The notes under the pieces are model-generated. The model saw only the letters and a list, made by a program, of their open reading frames with translations, made no database searches and was not told the origin of the DNA. Below are positions 8,609-15,939 of a stretch of DNA of 58,884 bases, one piece after another. Each line of letters begins with the position of its first letter. The first letter of the stretch is position 1. The stretch is from the NCBI RefSeq assembly GCF_900101165.1, contig NZ_FNFK01000009.1, forward strand, positions 1 through 58,884. Direction: 5' to 3'. The position numbers and the translations under genes are program-made. This stretch comes from Alkalibacterium thalassium (GTDB taxonomy: Bacteria > Bacillota > Bacilli > Lactobacillales > Carnobacteriaceae_A).

Positions 8609-9562
8609 ATGAAAATTGCACTGATTGAACCGCTGCGTGTCCCTGAAACACTGATTGAACAGCTGGCTCAGCCCATTAAAGACAAGGGTCATGAGTTCAT
8701 CTACTATAACGAGAAGACTACAGATACAGGTGAACTGATCGAACGAAGCAGAGATGCGGACATCGTCATGATCGGAAACAACCCCTTCCCGGAAGAAGTG
8801 GTCGATGCCTTGGACAAGACCCAGTTGATCAACGTTGCTTTCACTGGAGTGGATCATGTAGGGAAAAAAGCGGCTGACCGAAAAGGTATCAGTATAGCTA
8901 ATGCAGCAGGCTACTCAGATCAGTCTGTGGCAGAGCTGGTCATCGGATTGACTCTGGATGTCTACCGGGCAATCTCAAAGGGGAATGAGGATGTCAGATC
9001 AGTAGATTTCCCTGGCATGATTCAAGGGAGAGAAATCCGCGGGAAGACAGTCGGTATTATAGGTACAGGCAACATCGGTTTGAAAACGGCTCAGCTGTTC
9101 AAAGCCTTCGGAGCAGACCTGATCGGTTACAGTCGAACAGAAAAAGAGGAAGCTAAGGAGCTGGGACTTGTCTACAAATCGCTTGACGAGGTCTTTAAGG
9201 AGAGTGACATCCTTTCCCTTCATCTACCGGTGACCGACGAAACAAAAGGACTCGTGTCTTCAGAAAAACTGTCTTTAATGAAATCATCAGCTATTCTGAT
9301 CAATTGTGCCAGAGGACCGATCGTCGACAATGGCGCACTGGCTGATCTTCTGAACAAGGATGAGATCAGCGGAGCGGGCATCGATGTCTTCGATATGGAA
9401 CCGCCACTTCCACAAGATTATCCTCTGCTTAAGGCAAAAAATGCGGTGCTGACGCCTCATGTGGCCTATCTGACAGATGAGGCAATGGTTCAGCGGGCGC
9501 ATATAGCTTTTGATAACACCTTGGCTTTCATCGAAGGAAATCCTAAGAATATTATCAGGTAA
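8609..9562 (+). CDS. D-isomer-specific 2-hydroxyacid dehydrogenase
   Basis: 317-residue NAD(P)-dependent dehydrogenase. The Rossmann motif GTGNIG is at residues 152-157 and the catalytic triad is in place: Arg235 in NCARGPIVD, Glu264 in DMEPP, and His284 in TPHVAY. The family interconverts 2-keto acids and D-2-hydroxy acids (lactate, glycerate, glyoxylate or phosphoglycerate types). The protein lacks the extra regulatory domains of SerA, so it is a short-form enzyme whose substrate cannot be named from sequence. It stands alone, between divergent and convergent neighbours, and is closed by a terminator. Confidence 0.88.
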   Translation: MKIALIEPLRVPETLIEQLAQPIKDKGHEFIYYNEKTTDTGELIERSRDADIVMIGNNPFPEEVVDALDKTQLINVAFTGVDHVGKKAADRKGISIANAAGYSDQSVAELVIGLTLDVYRAISKGNEDVRSVDFPGMIQGREIRGKTVGIIGTGNIGLKTAQLFKAFGADLIGYSRTEKEEAKELGLVYKSLDEVFKESDILSLHLPVTDETKGLVSSEKLSLMKSSAILINCARGPIVDNGALADLLNKDEISGAGIDVFDMEPPLPQDYPLLKAKNAVLTPHVAYLTDEAMVQRAHIAFDNTLAFIEGNPKNIIR

Positions 9563-9565
9563 AAT

Positions 9566-9605
9566 AAAAACGGGCTGCCTCTTATCGAGACGGCCCGTTT
9601 CATTT
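9566..9605. terminator. Bidirectional terminator
   Basis: Stem AAACGGGC (9568-9575) and GCCCGTTT (9593-9600), flanked by A on the left and T on the right, lies between the convergent dehydrogenase and ATP-grasp genes and can serve both. Confidence 0.8.
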
Positions 9606-9629
9606 TATCCGATTTATTTAAATGCAGTC

Positions 9630-10553
9630 TTAAATTGCATCCAGTTCGTTTTTCAGATACTTAGCCAGTTCAAGCATAGCAAACTGACCGGCTTCTTTTT
9701 CGGCATCTTCATTGTAGTTAGTGTTCGTATTGACGTCGTAAGTGTAGACGTCGCCTTTCTCATCGATAATGAACTCCAGTGCAGCGACATCGATATTCTG
9801 AGCATTCAGAAAATGCGTGTAGCGTTCGATCTGATCTTCCGACAGACGGTCGATGATCTTGAACTTGCTCTCTTCCTGAATCAGCTGTCCGTCAGGTCCG
9901 ATCTGGCAGGCATCGGCCGGACACAACTCAAAGCCGTCGCTCGAATCAACTTTCACGGCATAAACGTATTCACGTCCGACAAATTCCGAGCGAATGATGT
10001 GGCCGTCTTCTGAACGGATATACTGCTGGATCAGGCTCAGTCCGTCAATTGAATCTTCAAAATCGGGCCCATTGATGTACTCCTTCAGTTCGTCCATTGT
10101 ATAGAGAAGCTGGACACCAAGCCCTTTACCAGCCCGGTTGTGCTTAATGATAAATGGAAACTCATTCAGCTTTTCAGCAGCCTTGATGATGTTATCTTTT
10201 CCGACCGCACCGATCGTATAAGGTGTTCTGATCCCACTGGCCTGAAGTGCAAGATACTGTTTAAGCTTGCTGACCTCAAGAGAGAGCGCGCCAGTCCCGT
10301 TAATGACTCGGGCACCTTTCTGTTCAAGCCAGATCAGAATCTGATCAGTCAGTTCCGGTGCATAACGGTGACCTCTCGTATGAGAAGAGGCACTCATCCG
10401 GTTGTAGTAGACCGCGTCTTCAGGCAGATCTTGTATATCGATCATGCCGTCTGACAAGTCCCATTCGTCATAAGGAACATCCAGTTCTTCCAGACGTCTG
10501 ATCAAGTGTTTAGTCCAGTCCATATTTTCATGCAGAATAATTACTTTTTTCAT
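9630..10553 (-). CDS. ATP-grasp ligase, RimK-like
   Basis: 307-residue protein of the ATP-grasp superfamily, which joins a carboxylate (through an acyl phosphate) to an amine or thiol. The ATP-binding lysine and glycine-rich loop are seen as FIIKHNRAGKGLGVQ near residues 134-148; the Mg-binding end of the fold is visible as EFIIDEKGDVYTYDVNTNTN near 262-281. The nearest named relatives by pattern are RimK-type alpha-L-glutamate ligases, but the acceptor is unknown and no partner gene adjoins it. A good minus-strand promoter, TTGCAA (10612-10617) and GATAAT (complement of 10589-10594) with a 17-base spacer, precedes it. A decayed relative lies at 12640-12825. Confidence 0.75.
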   Translation of the reverse strand: MKKVIILHENMDWTKHLIRRLEELDVPYDEWDLSDGMIDIQDLPEDAVYYNRMSASSHTRGHRYAPELTDQILIWLEQKGARVINGTGALSLEVSKLKQYLALQASGIRTPYTIGAVGKDNIIKAAEKLNEFPFIIKHNRAGKGLGVQLLYTMDELKEYINGPDFEDSIDGLSLIQQYIRSEDGHIIRSEFVGREYVYAVKVDSSDGFELCPADACQIGPDGQLIQEESKFKIIDRLSEDQIERYTHFLNAQNIDVAALEFIIDEKGDVYTYDVNTNTNYNEDAEKEAGQFAMLELAKYLKNELDAI

Positions 10554-10588
10554 TTAAACGTACTCCTTTGTCAATAGACTCATTCTCT

Positions 10589-10617
10589 ATTATCCGGCAA
10601 TCACTTACTTTTTGCAA
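10589..10617 (-). promoter_or_regulatory. Sigma-A-like promoter of the ATP-grasp gene
   Basis: On the minus strand, TTGCAA (10612-10617), a 17-base spacer and GATAAT (10594-10589) form a near-consensus promoter about 35 bases ahead of the ATP-grasp start codon. Confidence 0.6.
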
Positions 10618-10643
10618 GTATGTTGACAAGACGAAGAATATAC

Positions 10644-10703
10644 TTGTTTTAAAACAATATCAAGCCATCACGTTACAACTATTAAGTCATAAGGTGATGG
10701 CTT
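10644..10703. terminator. Palindrome and terminator-like hairpin
   Basis: A perfect 14-base palindrome TTGTTTTAAAACAA (10644-10657) is followed by a hairpin with arms AAGCCATCAC (10662-10671) and GTGATGGCTT (10694-10703), then GTTTTTA. The hairpin lies just past the 3' end of the monooxygenase gene and may terminate it, although the better T run is on the plus strand. Confidence 0.5.
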
Positions 10704-10734
10704 GTTTTTAATGAGCTTTTAGACATGTTTTATA

Positions 10735-11916
10735 TTATTTCCAATAGACTTTAGGTAAGTCCAATAATATACTTTTCAGCTGATCTTCACCAGTAGAGTC
10801 TATAAAGTGATCTAAATCTTTAGAAATTGACTGTTCCATTTCTAAAGTCTTGTCATGGATTTTTCGTACACTATCTTTTCGGTCATACTCGTAATAATAA
10901 AATGCATCTTCGTGATCTACATGATCTCTTATCATTTTAGCCAGATATAAGGCATCTTCAAGGCTTAGAGAGGCACCCAGCCCTGATAAGGGATCGGTTG
11001 TCTGTAAAGCATCACCTATAAGAGCCACTCTGCCTTTTGAGAATCTCTCCAGAGACCCAATGTTAAAAACATTAGTAGGGAAAAACGTGCCACTGTTCTG
11101 AATTAGTTCTGATATAGGTTCTTTAAAGTCCTTAAAACGATCTGCAAGGTCTTGTTTGAATTCGTCTACGGGTTTATATTCAAGTTCACTTTTAGGTTTC
11201 TTTCGGTCCTGAAGTTCAATGAAAATCCATGATAGGCGTTCTTCAGCCGTAGGATGGTGTTTGGATATTGTAAAATTGAAATTATCTTTAAAATAGGATG
11301 ATATGTGCTCCTGCTCCAAGAACATGCTGGCTTCTTCAAGGTCTCCTTCAGAAGCCATACCGAATACTGCCCATTTATTATTATATCTAAGATATTCGTG
11401 CGGAAAGATGAGCTCTCTTGTCCTGGAGTGAATTCCGTCTGCACCGATCAGCAAGTCGCCTTCGTATTCTGTTCCGTCGTCAAAGTATGCGGTGACAGAA
11501 TCTTTTGTCTGCTCCAAATTTGTCAGTTTCTTCGAAAAATGGACAGTAATTCCTTTACGTTTAGTTTCTTCATAAAGAATATTAACTAATTCATGTCGGG
11601 CAATATAAATAAATGAATCATCTGATGAGGGATCGACTCGCAGCGCGTCACTATCCAACATATCTGATCCGTCACTGTCTTTTAATCTGTATTCGGTCAG
11701 AGGATGGCTGACTTGAGTCAACTCATCTTCCAATCCGAGCTCGCTGATTACATGAACGCCTTTAGCATGAACAAGATAACTCGCTCCCGCTTTGGTAAAG
11801 GCCGGTGCCTGTTCGAATACTTCAGATTTGATGTCTGCTTTTTCTAGAAACAAAGCCATGGCAAGGCCTCCGGTACCTCCTCCGATAATCACTACTGGTT
11901 TATTCATTTTATTCAT
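10735..11916 (-). CDS. FAD-dependent monooxygenase (aromatic hydroxylase/TetX type)
   Basis: 393-residue group A flavin monooxygenase. It has the FAD motif GGGTGGLAMAL (residues 12-22), the DG fingerprint GADGIHSRTREL near 163-174, and the GD motif IGDALQTTDPLSGLG near 300-314. These enzymes hydroxylate aromatic or polycyclic compounds with NAD(P)H and O2; some inactivate antibiotics. It is divergent from a TetR regulator with paired palindromes between them, which suggests induction by the substrate or a related toxic compound. The pair is visibly more A+T-rich than its neighbours and is flanked by related ATP-grasp sequences, consistent with acquisition as a cassette. Confidence 0.82.
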   Translation of the reverse strand: MNKMNKPVVIIGGGTGGLAMALFLEKADIKSEVFEQAPAFTKAGASYLVHAKGVHVISELGLEDELTQVSHPLTEYRLKDSDGSDMLDSDALRVDPSSDDSFIYIARHELVNILYEETKRKGITVHFSKKLTNLEQTKDSVTAYFDDGTEYEGDLLIGADGIHSRTRELIFPHEYLRYNNKWAVFGMASEGDLEEASMFLEQEHISSYFKDNFNFTISKHHPTAEERLSWIFIELQDRKKPKSELEYKPVDEFKQDLADRFKDFKEPISELIQNSGTFFPTNVFNIGSLERFSKGRVALIGDALQTTDPLSGLGASLSLEDALYLAKMIRDHVDHEDAFYYYEYDRKDSVRKIHDKTLEMEQSISKDLDHFIDSTGEDQLKSILLDLPKVYWK

Positions 11917-11940
11917 TATCTCACCTCATTATAATATTTT

Positions 11941-12016
11941 CGGACGGTTGTCCGATTTAGTGTAAAAAAACAATAACTATGATACAATCATAACAATAAT
12001 CGGACAGTCGGTCAAT
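11941..12016. promoter_or_regulatory. Divergent promoter with two TetR-type operators
   Basis: CGGACGGTTGTCCG (11941-11954) is a palindrome CGGAC-N4-GTCCG. A second, less perfect copy beginning TCGGACAGTCGGTC is at 12000-12013. They lie 60 bases apart between the monooxygenase and tetR genes, with a plus-strand -10-like TACAAT between them. Paired operators of this form are typical for autoregulating TetR proteins acting on a divergent target. Confidence 0.7.
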
Positions 12017-12048
12017 TATTACAAACTGAGATTACTGGAGTGACAAAG

Positions 12049-12687
12049 ATGGGAAGACCTGCAGATAAAAATAGTGATGAGACAAGAGCGTTTATTCTCA
12101 AAGAGGCTCAAAAAGTGTTTGAAAGAAGAGGGTTCAAGTCCACTTCTATGAGAGAAATTCAGAATGAAACGAAAATAAGTAAAGGAACGATATATTATCA
12201 TTTTAAGAATAAAGAAGACTTGTTCTTGTCCTGTGTTCTTCATTCAGTCAAAGAAGAACAGCTTGAATGGATGAAGTTATCTCAAGGAAAAAGATCGGCC
12301 CTTGAAAAGTTGAAATTATGGGTAGATATGGGAATAAGAGAAATGAAAAAGCCACTCACACGATCTTTATACGAATTTGCTGATCAATATTCGGGAGACG
12401 AGAAGATTGATGCTAGAGTTGCTAAAGTTATCGACGAAGAGCTGTCCATTATAACCTCTATTTTAAGTAATGGTATTTCTTCTGGAGAATTTAGAAAGGA
12501 TCTGAACGTCAAGGACACAGCAGTCATCCTGCTGAATATTTTTGAATTTATTGGTGAAACATCAGTTTTCAACTACAAGGATATACAGCAGCAGGCTAAA
12601 TTGTGTCAATATACGTTTAAACTGATTCTTGAAGGGATAAGGCACGACTCGTCGACCTCCCATTCAATATCCAGTCCATTGATATAG
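12049..12687 (+). CDS. TetR/AcrR-family transcriptional regulator
   Basis: 212 residues from ATG at 12049; an upstream in-frame GTG at 12040 is possible, but GGAG at 12037-12040 fits the ATG and MGRP is a common TetR beginning. The N-terminal HTH covers about residues 10-55, with the recognition helix in KISKGTIYYHFKNKEDLF. The C-terminal ligand domain is of ordinary length. It probably represses itself and the divergent monooxygenase through the palindromes at 11941-12013. The last ~15 codons overlap the antisense of the ATP-grasp relic, so the C-terminal tail seems to have been created where two sequences were joined. Confidence 0.88.
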   Translation: MGRPADKNSDETRAFILKEAQKVFERRGFKSTSMREIQNETKISKGTIYYHFKNKEDLFLSCVLHSVKEEQLEWMKLSQGKRSALEKLKLWVDMGIREMKKPLTRSLYEFADQYSGDEKIDARVAKVIDEELSIITSILSNGISSGEFRKDLNVKDTAVILLNIFEFIGETSVFNYKDIQQQAKLCQYTFKLILEGIRHDSSTSHSISSPLI

Positions 12688-12825
12688 TCTTTCAGCCTAT
12701 CGATTTGGATGGTAAAGCTGGCCCCAAAGTCATTTCCTGCACGACCACACTTGATAATTAAAAAATCATTTGGATTTAACCAATTCGATGATGTTATCTT
12801 TTTCCTCATTGGCTAACATATAAAG
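12640..12825 (-). pseudogene. Frameshifted relic of an ATP-grasp ligase gene
   Basis: The minus strand encodes two pieces in different frames that together match the live ATP-grasp protein encoded at 9630-10553. First comes EKDNIIELVKSK, then after a shift near 12765-12780 comes NDFLIIKCGRAGNDFGASF and LKDYINGLD. The live protein has KDNIIKAAEKL, FPFIIKHNRAGKGLGVQLL and LKEYINGPD at the same places. Only the central ATP-binding part survives. The divergence suggests an old paralogue, not a recent duplication. The relic underlies the 3' end of the tetR gene on the opposite strand. Confidence 0.8.
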
Positions 12826-13038
12826 TGTTATTATTTCACTTCAGTAAATGGTGACTATCAAGAAGGTACAGTTTCGTTTTCTGTTAACATAAATAATAAA
12901 GTTATATTAATAACCGTGAAAGTGATTTTCCAGAACACGTGAACTATTCCAGTAAACTGATTAATACTATTCAAGGGGAGCTGGGAACGAATAAGGTAAT
13001 GAAATTAAAATAATGAAACCAGAAGGGGAGTTTACATC

Positions 13039-13434
13039 ATGCGTAAAAAAGTATCGATATTTCTCGCCATTACAGCAGGGGTAGTGCTGCTAGTTATAGG
13101 ACTGTTTTTTTTCGTAGTTGTGGGCGGTAAAGTACTGGATCAAGCGACTTATGTCGAGGACGACCCATTGCCGGATACAGTTGAAGTAGCAAGCACTAAC
13201 GTCATGGCAGCTGGTGAGCAAGGCAGTATTAACTGGAAAGACGATTACGGAAACGGGGGAACGGTTATGTTCAGTTTCAATTCAACGGATGAATTCGAGT
13301 ATATGGATGATATAAGTACATTCCCGGAACATATGGAAGATGACCGAGGATTGTTTGACAGTGTAGCGCGAGAACTAATGGAAGAAGCAAATAACGAAGC
13401 TGCCTCAGAAGAAGAATCCGAATTGCCCCATTAA
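13039..13434 (+). CDS. Membrane-anchored protein of unknown function
   Basis: 131 residues. After a short basic start (MRKK) there is one hydrophobic helix at about residues 5-30, acting as an uncleaved anchor or signal peptide without a lipobox. An acidic extracellular part follows and ends in a Glu-rich tail. No known domain is recognised. AGAAGGGGAG stands well placed before the ATG. It has no operon partner: relic sequence lies upstream and a 51-bp repeat array downstream. Confidence 0.65.
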   Translation: MRKKVSIFLAITAGVVLLVIGLFFFVVVGGKVLDQATYVEDDPLPDTVEVASTNVMAAGEQGSINWKDDYGNGGTVMFSFNSTDEFEYMDDISTFPEHMEDDRGLFDSVARELMEEANNEAASEEESELPH

Positions 13435-13451
13435 GGGTCAAATCGATACAT

Positions 13452-13730
13452 CCGAAAGGGAGCTAGCGACATTTTATAGGGTCATAAGGATATAAACTAT
13501 AACTAGTGACTATCTAATGGCAGCTAACAGCCAAGTAGTGAAATATACTACAGCTAGAGGCCATCTAGTGAGATTAAAGAAGTGCATAAGAGAATAAACT
13601 ATAACTAGAAGCCGTCTAAACGCATTTCACAGGCACGTTCGGAAATATAATACAGCTAGAGACCGTCTAGCGACATCAAAGAGTCATATAAAAAAATAAG
13701 CTACGACTAGAAAACGCATAGTGAAAGATT
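13452..13730. repeat. Degenerate 51-bp tandem repeat, about six units
   Basis: A 15-base palindromic core of form CTAGA-N5-TCTAG recurs at 13503, 13554, 13605, 13656 and 13707, exactly 51 bases apart. A sixth, half-preserved copy is at 13452. The cores at 13554 and 13656 are perfect inverted repeats. Between cores, alternate units resemble each other more closely (ATAAACTATAACTAG versus TATAATACAGCTAG), so a 102-bp higher-order repeat is also visible. In one frame the units read as a 17-residue motif around T-R-x-R-L, but every second unit carries TAA. No long ORF crosses the array. It lies in a 520-base gap without other genes. Confidence 0.85.
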
Positions 13731-13855
13731 AAGTATCATATTTACTCTTTAACTGTAATTAAAGGCTTATTTAACTGTAGTAATGACTGATTTTAAGAAG
13801 CAAACTGCAAGTAGAGCTGAAATAATAGCTAATTACATAACATGACTAATAGGAT

Positions 13856-13878
13856 GAAAGTGACCAGAAGTCACTTTC
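13856..13878. other. Perfect 9-bp hairpin in intergenic DNA
   Basis: Arms GAAAGTGAC (13856-13864) and GTCACTTTC (13870-13878) with a 5-base loop. It lies between the repeat array and the terminator at 13943 and has no T run. Role unknown. Confidence 0.5.
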
Positions 13879-13942
13879 TCATCGAATGGAGCGGAATTAT
13901 CGCAGGTGGCGAACTGATCCAGGTCATGTCAATAGACAAAGA

Positions 13943-13974
13943 AAAAATCGCCTGTTAATCCAGGCGATTTTTTT
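13943..13974. terminator. Bidirectional terminator overlapping mhqD stop
   Basis: AAAATCGCCTG and CAGGCGATTTT form an 11-bp stem with T on both outer sides. The stop codon of the minus-strand hydrolase gene (13955-13957) lies in the loop. Confidence 0.88.
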
Positions 13975-14572
13975 GTTCAGCAAACCATTCTGATGCTGCT
14001 TGAACTTCTGTTGAGGTCAGCTGGTGACCATAGTTTTCCCAGTGAATGGTCACTTCAGCTCCTGCTTCGGATAACAGATTTTCCAGTTCGGTTGATTCTT
14101 CCGGCGGGCAGATCGGATCATTTGTACCGGCCCCGATGAAGACAGGAAGGCCAGTCAGGTCCGGAAGATCAAGTCCTCTTAAAGGAACCATCGGATGATG
14201 AAGGATTGCTCCGGCAAGTGCATCACTGTAATGGAAAAGCAGGCTTCCGGCAATGTTTGCGCCATTGGAATAACCTACAGCCACTACTTTCTTACGGTCA
14301 AAGCCGTAATCTTCAGCAGCTTTGTCTAGAAAGCTGTTCAGTTCTTTCGTCTGAAACTTAAGGTCGTCCTCATCGAATACTCCAGGACCAAGTCGTTTAA
14401 AGAAACGAGCCATGCCGTTTTCATTGATGTTTCCAAGTACACTCAATACATTTGCGTCAGGATCAATCACGTCTGCAAGTGGAAGCAGGTCGCGTTCTGA
14501 TCCTCCAGTGCCGTGCAGCAGCAGTAAAGTCAGGTCAGTTGAGTCGGTTCCTTTATTAAAAATGTGTTTCAT
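13955..14572 (-). CDS. mhqD: MhqD-like carboxylesterase/phospholipase family hydrolase
   Basis: 205-residue alpha/beta hydrolase. The oxyanion loop HGTGGSE is at residues 20-26, the nucleophile Ser is in GYSNGAN near 100, the acid is in AGTNDPICP near 150, and the His is in NYGHQLT near 182. B. subtilis MhqD, a small hydrolase of the quinone-stress regulon, has this size and pattern. The gene lies 36 bases downstream of the ring-cleaving dioxygenase gene, the same partnership seen in Mhq operons. Its exact substrate is unknown even in the model organism. Cytosolic. Confidence 0.8.
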   Translation of the reverse strand: MKHIFNKGTDSTDLTLLLLHGTGGSERDLLPLADVIDPDANVLSVLGNINENGMARFFKRLGPGVFDEDDLKFQTKELNSFLDKAAEDYGFDRKKVVAVGYSNGANIAGSLLFHYSDALAGAILHHPMVPLRGLDLPDLTGLPVFIGAGTNDPICPPEESTELENLLSEAGAEVTIHWENYGHQLTSTEVQAASEWFAEQKNRLD

Positions 14573-14608
14573 TTCTCTCTCTCTCCTTTAGATTGTTTTA
14601 GCTTAAAA

Positions 14609-15529
14609 TTAGTTTAACAGCGGAAGCACACGCTTAAGCTCATCTCTATGCTTTTCATATTGTTCAGGCAGCTTCAATGACTCACCGAGACTGTCCAGTG
14701 GTTCATCTGCAGTAAAGCCGGGAGTATCCGTTGCGATCTCAAACAGCAGTTTACCATATTCTCTGAAATAAAGAGCCTTGAAGTAGTTTCTATCCTTGAC
14801 TTCTGTGACCTGATACCCTTTTTCTCTCACATGTTTCTGCCACTCTAGATGATCGGTTTCATCAGATGCACGCCAGGCAATATGATGAACAGTTCCGATG
14901 CCCATGTCTCCTAATGAATAAGCTTCTAGTGGGACATCGATGGTATGACCTGATGGCCCTTCAGTTGTCAGACGTACCACGTTATCTTCTTCAGTTAATT
15001 GATTGAGTCCCATTGTTCCAGTCAGCGTTTCAATAGTCGCTTCCGGATTAGTGGAGAACAGTACAGCGCCAGCGAACCCTTTAATTGCCACTTCTGGAGA
15101 AAGACCATCGCTGGACCAGGTGTTGTGTGAACCGGCTTCGCGTTCGACTAGTTCAAGCTGTAGACCATGGACATCTTCAAACTGAAGGACAGTTTCATTG
15201 AAGCGTGTCGTTTTATGAACAGTGATGCCTTTTTCTTTCAGACGATTTTCCCAGAAAGAAAAACTTTCTGGAGGAACGGCATAGGATGTGACACCGACTT
15301 GTCCGCCGCCGATCTGTCCCTGAGCGCCACTCGTCCAAGGGAAGAAGGTGATGATCGTACCGGGTTCAGCTGTCCCGTTTCCAAAATAGAGATGATACGT
15401 CTGCGGATCATCGAAATTCACTGTTTTTTTGACCAGTCGCAGCCCAAGTATGGAAGAATAGAAGTCAGTATTTTCCTGTGGATGCCCAACAATGGCTGTA
15501 ATATGATGTATACCAGCTGTTTTTTTCAT
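14609..15529 (-). CDS. mhqO: Ring-cleaving dioxygenase of the MhqO/MhqA type (VOC superfamily)
   Basis: 306 residues with two glyoxalase/extradiol-dioxygenase modules. The metal-ligand positions are visible as HHITAIVG at residues 7-14, VHHIAW near 218 and a Glu in LLFEIATDTPGF near 268. Related Bacillus proteins are thiol-independent dioxygenases that remove hydroquinones and catechols. It is first in a two-gene unit with the MhqD-like hydrolase. The promoter and a palindrome matching the MhqR operator lie directly upstream, so induction by quinones is expected. MhqO versus MhqA cannot be separated by eye. Confidence 0.82.
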   Translation of the reverse strand: MKKTAGIHHITAIVGHPQENTDFYSSILGLRLVKKTVNFDDPQTYHLYFGNGTAEPGTIITFFPWTSGAQGQIGGGQVGVTSYAVPPESFSFWENRLKEKGITVHKTTRFNETVLQFEDVHGLQLELVEREAGSHNTWSSDGLSPEVAIKGFAGAVLFSTNPEATIETLTGTMGLNQLTEEDNVVRLTTEGPSGHTIDVPLEAYSLGDMGIGTVHHIAWRASDETDHLEWQKHVREKGYQVTEVKDRNYFKALYFREYGKLLFEIATDTPGFTADEPLDSLGESLKLPEQYEKHRDELKRVLPLLN

Positions 15530-15548
15530 GAATAGTGCTCCTTTTTTT

Positions 15549-15603
15549 ATTACGAATTCGAGATATTATATAGTAAGTATACCAACTTCTTACTTTTTGT
15601 CAA
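15549..15603 (-). promoter_or_regulatory. mhqOD promoter with predicted MhqR operator
   Basis: On the minus strand, TTGACA (complement of 15598-15603), a 16-base spacer and TATACT (complement of 15576-15581) form a strong promoter. Just downstream, 15549-15566 reads ATTACGAATTCGAGATAT, a palindrome centred on CGAATTCG. The MhqR operator known from B. subtilis is, from memory, tATCTcgaAtTCgAGATa; this site agrees closely in one half and the centre. An operator at the transcription start fits repression. No mhqR gene is in this window. Confidence 0.7.
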
Positions 15604-15939
15604 TAGTAAGGCTTTAAAGCTGTAATGTGTTAGACATGTACTCACATCACAGTCAAACAAAAAAACTGGGACGGCAATTATTATATAGGTATTCAATGAG
15701 AGAGGTACGGGCTCACGAAAACAGTGTAAACATGATAAGATAAAGGAAGAGACTGTCGATGAACTGAGTAAATATAGAATCTGGTGGGGCAGTAATTATT
15801 CACAGATAACTGAGGATAGATGAGGAAAGGCCTTATACTTAATGAAGGTGATGGAGCATTTGAAATCAATTCATCAAATCCAGGCGTGCATTGATAAAGA
15901 CAAGTATTTAACAGATGCGTAGAAAGGGGAACAAGATAG
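15604..15939. other. Gap with possible decayed coding sequence
   Basis: This stretch between the mhq promoter and the quinone oxidoreductase has no convincing gene. One plus-strand frame is open for about 44 codons (ending near 15822) with a TVDELSKYRIWWG segment, and a 26-codon frame starts at 15842, but neither has a ribosome-binding site or a recognised family. They may be remnants of a lost gene. The last 20 bases hold the ribosome-binding site of the next gene. Confidence 0.35.

Noticed and set aside
13880-13957. Open frame ending in the terminator loop (EWSGIIAGGELIQ...)
   Set aside because: It has no start or ribosome-binding site and is only about 25 codons; it could be a gene remnant but cannot be supported.
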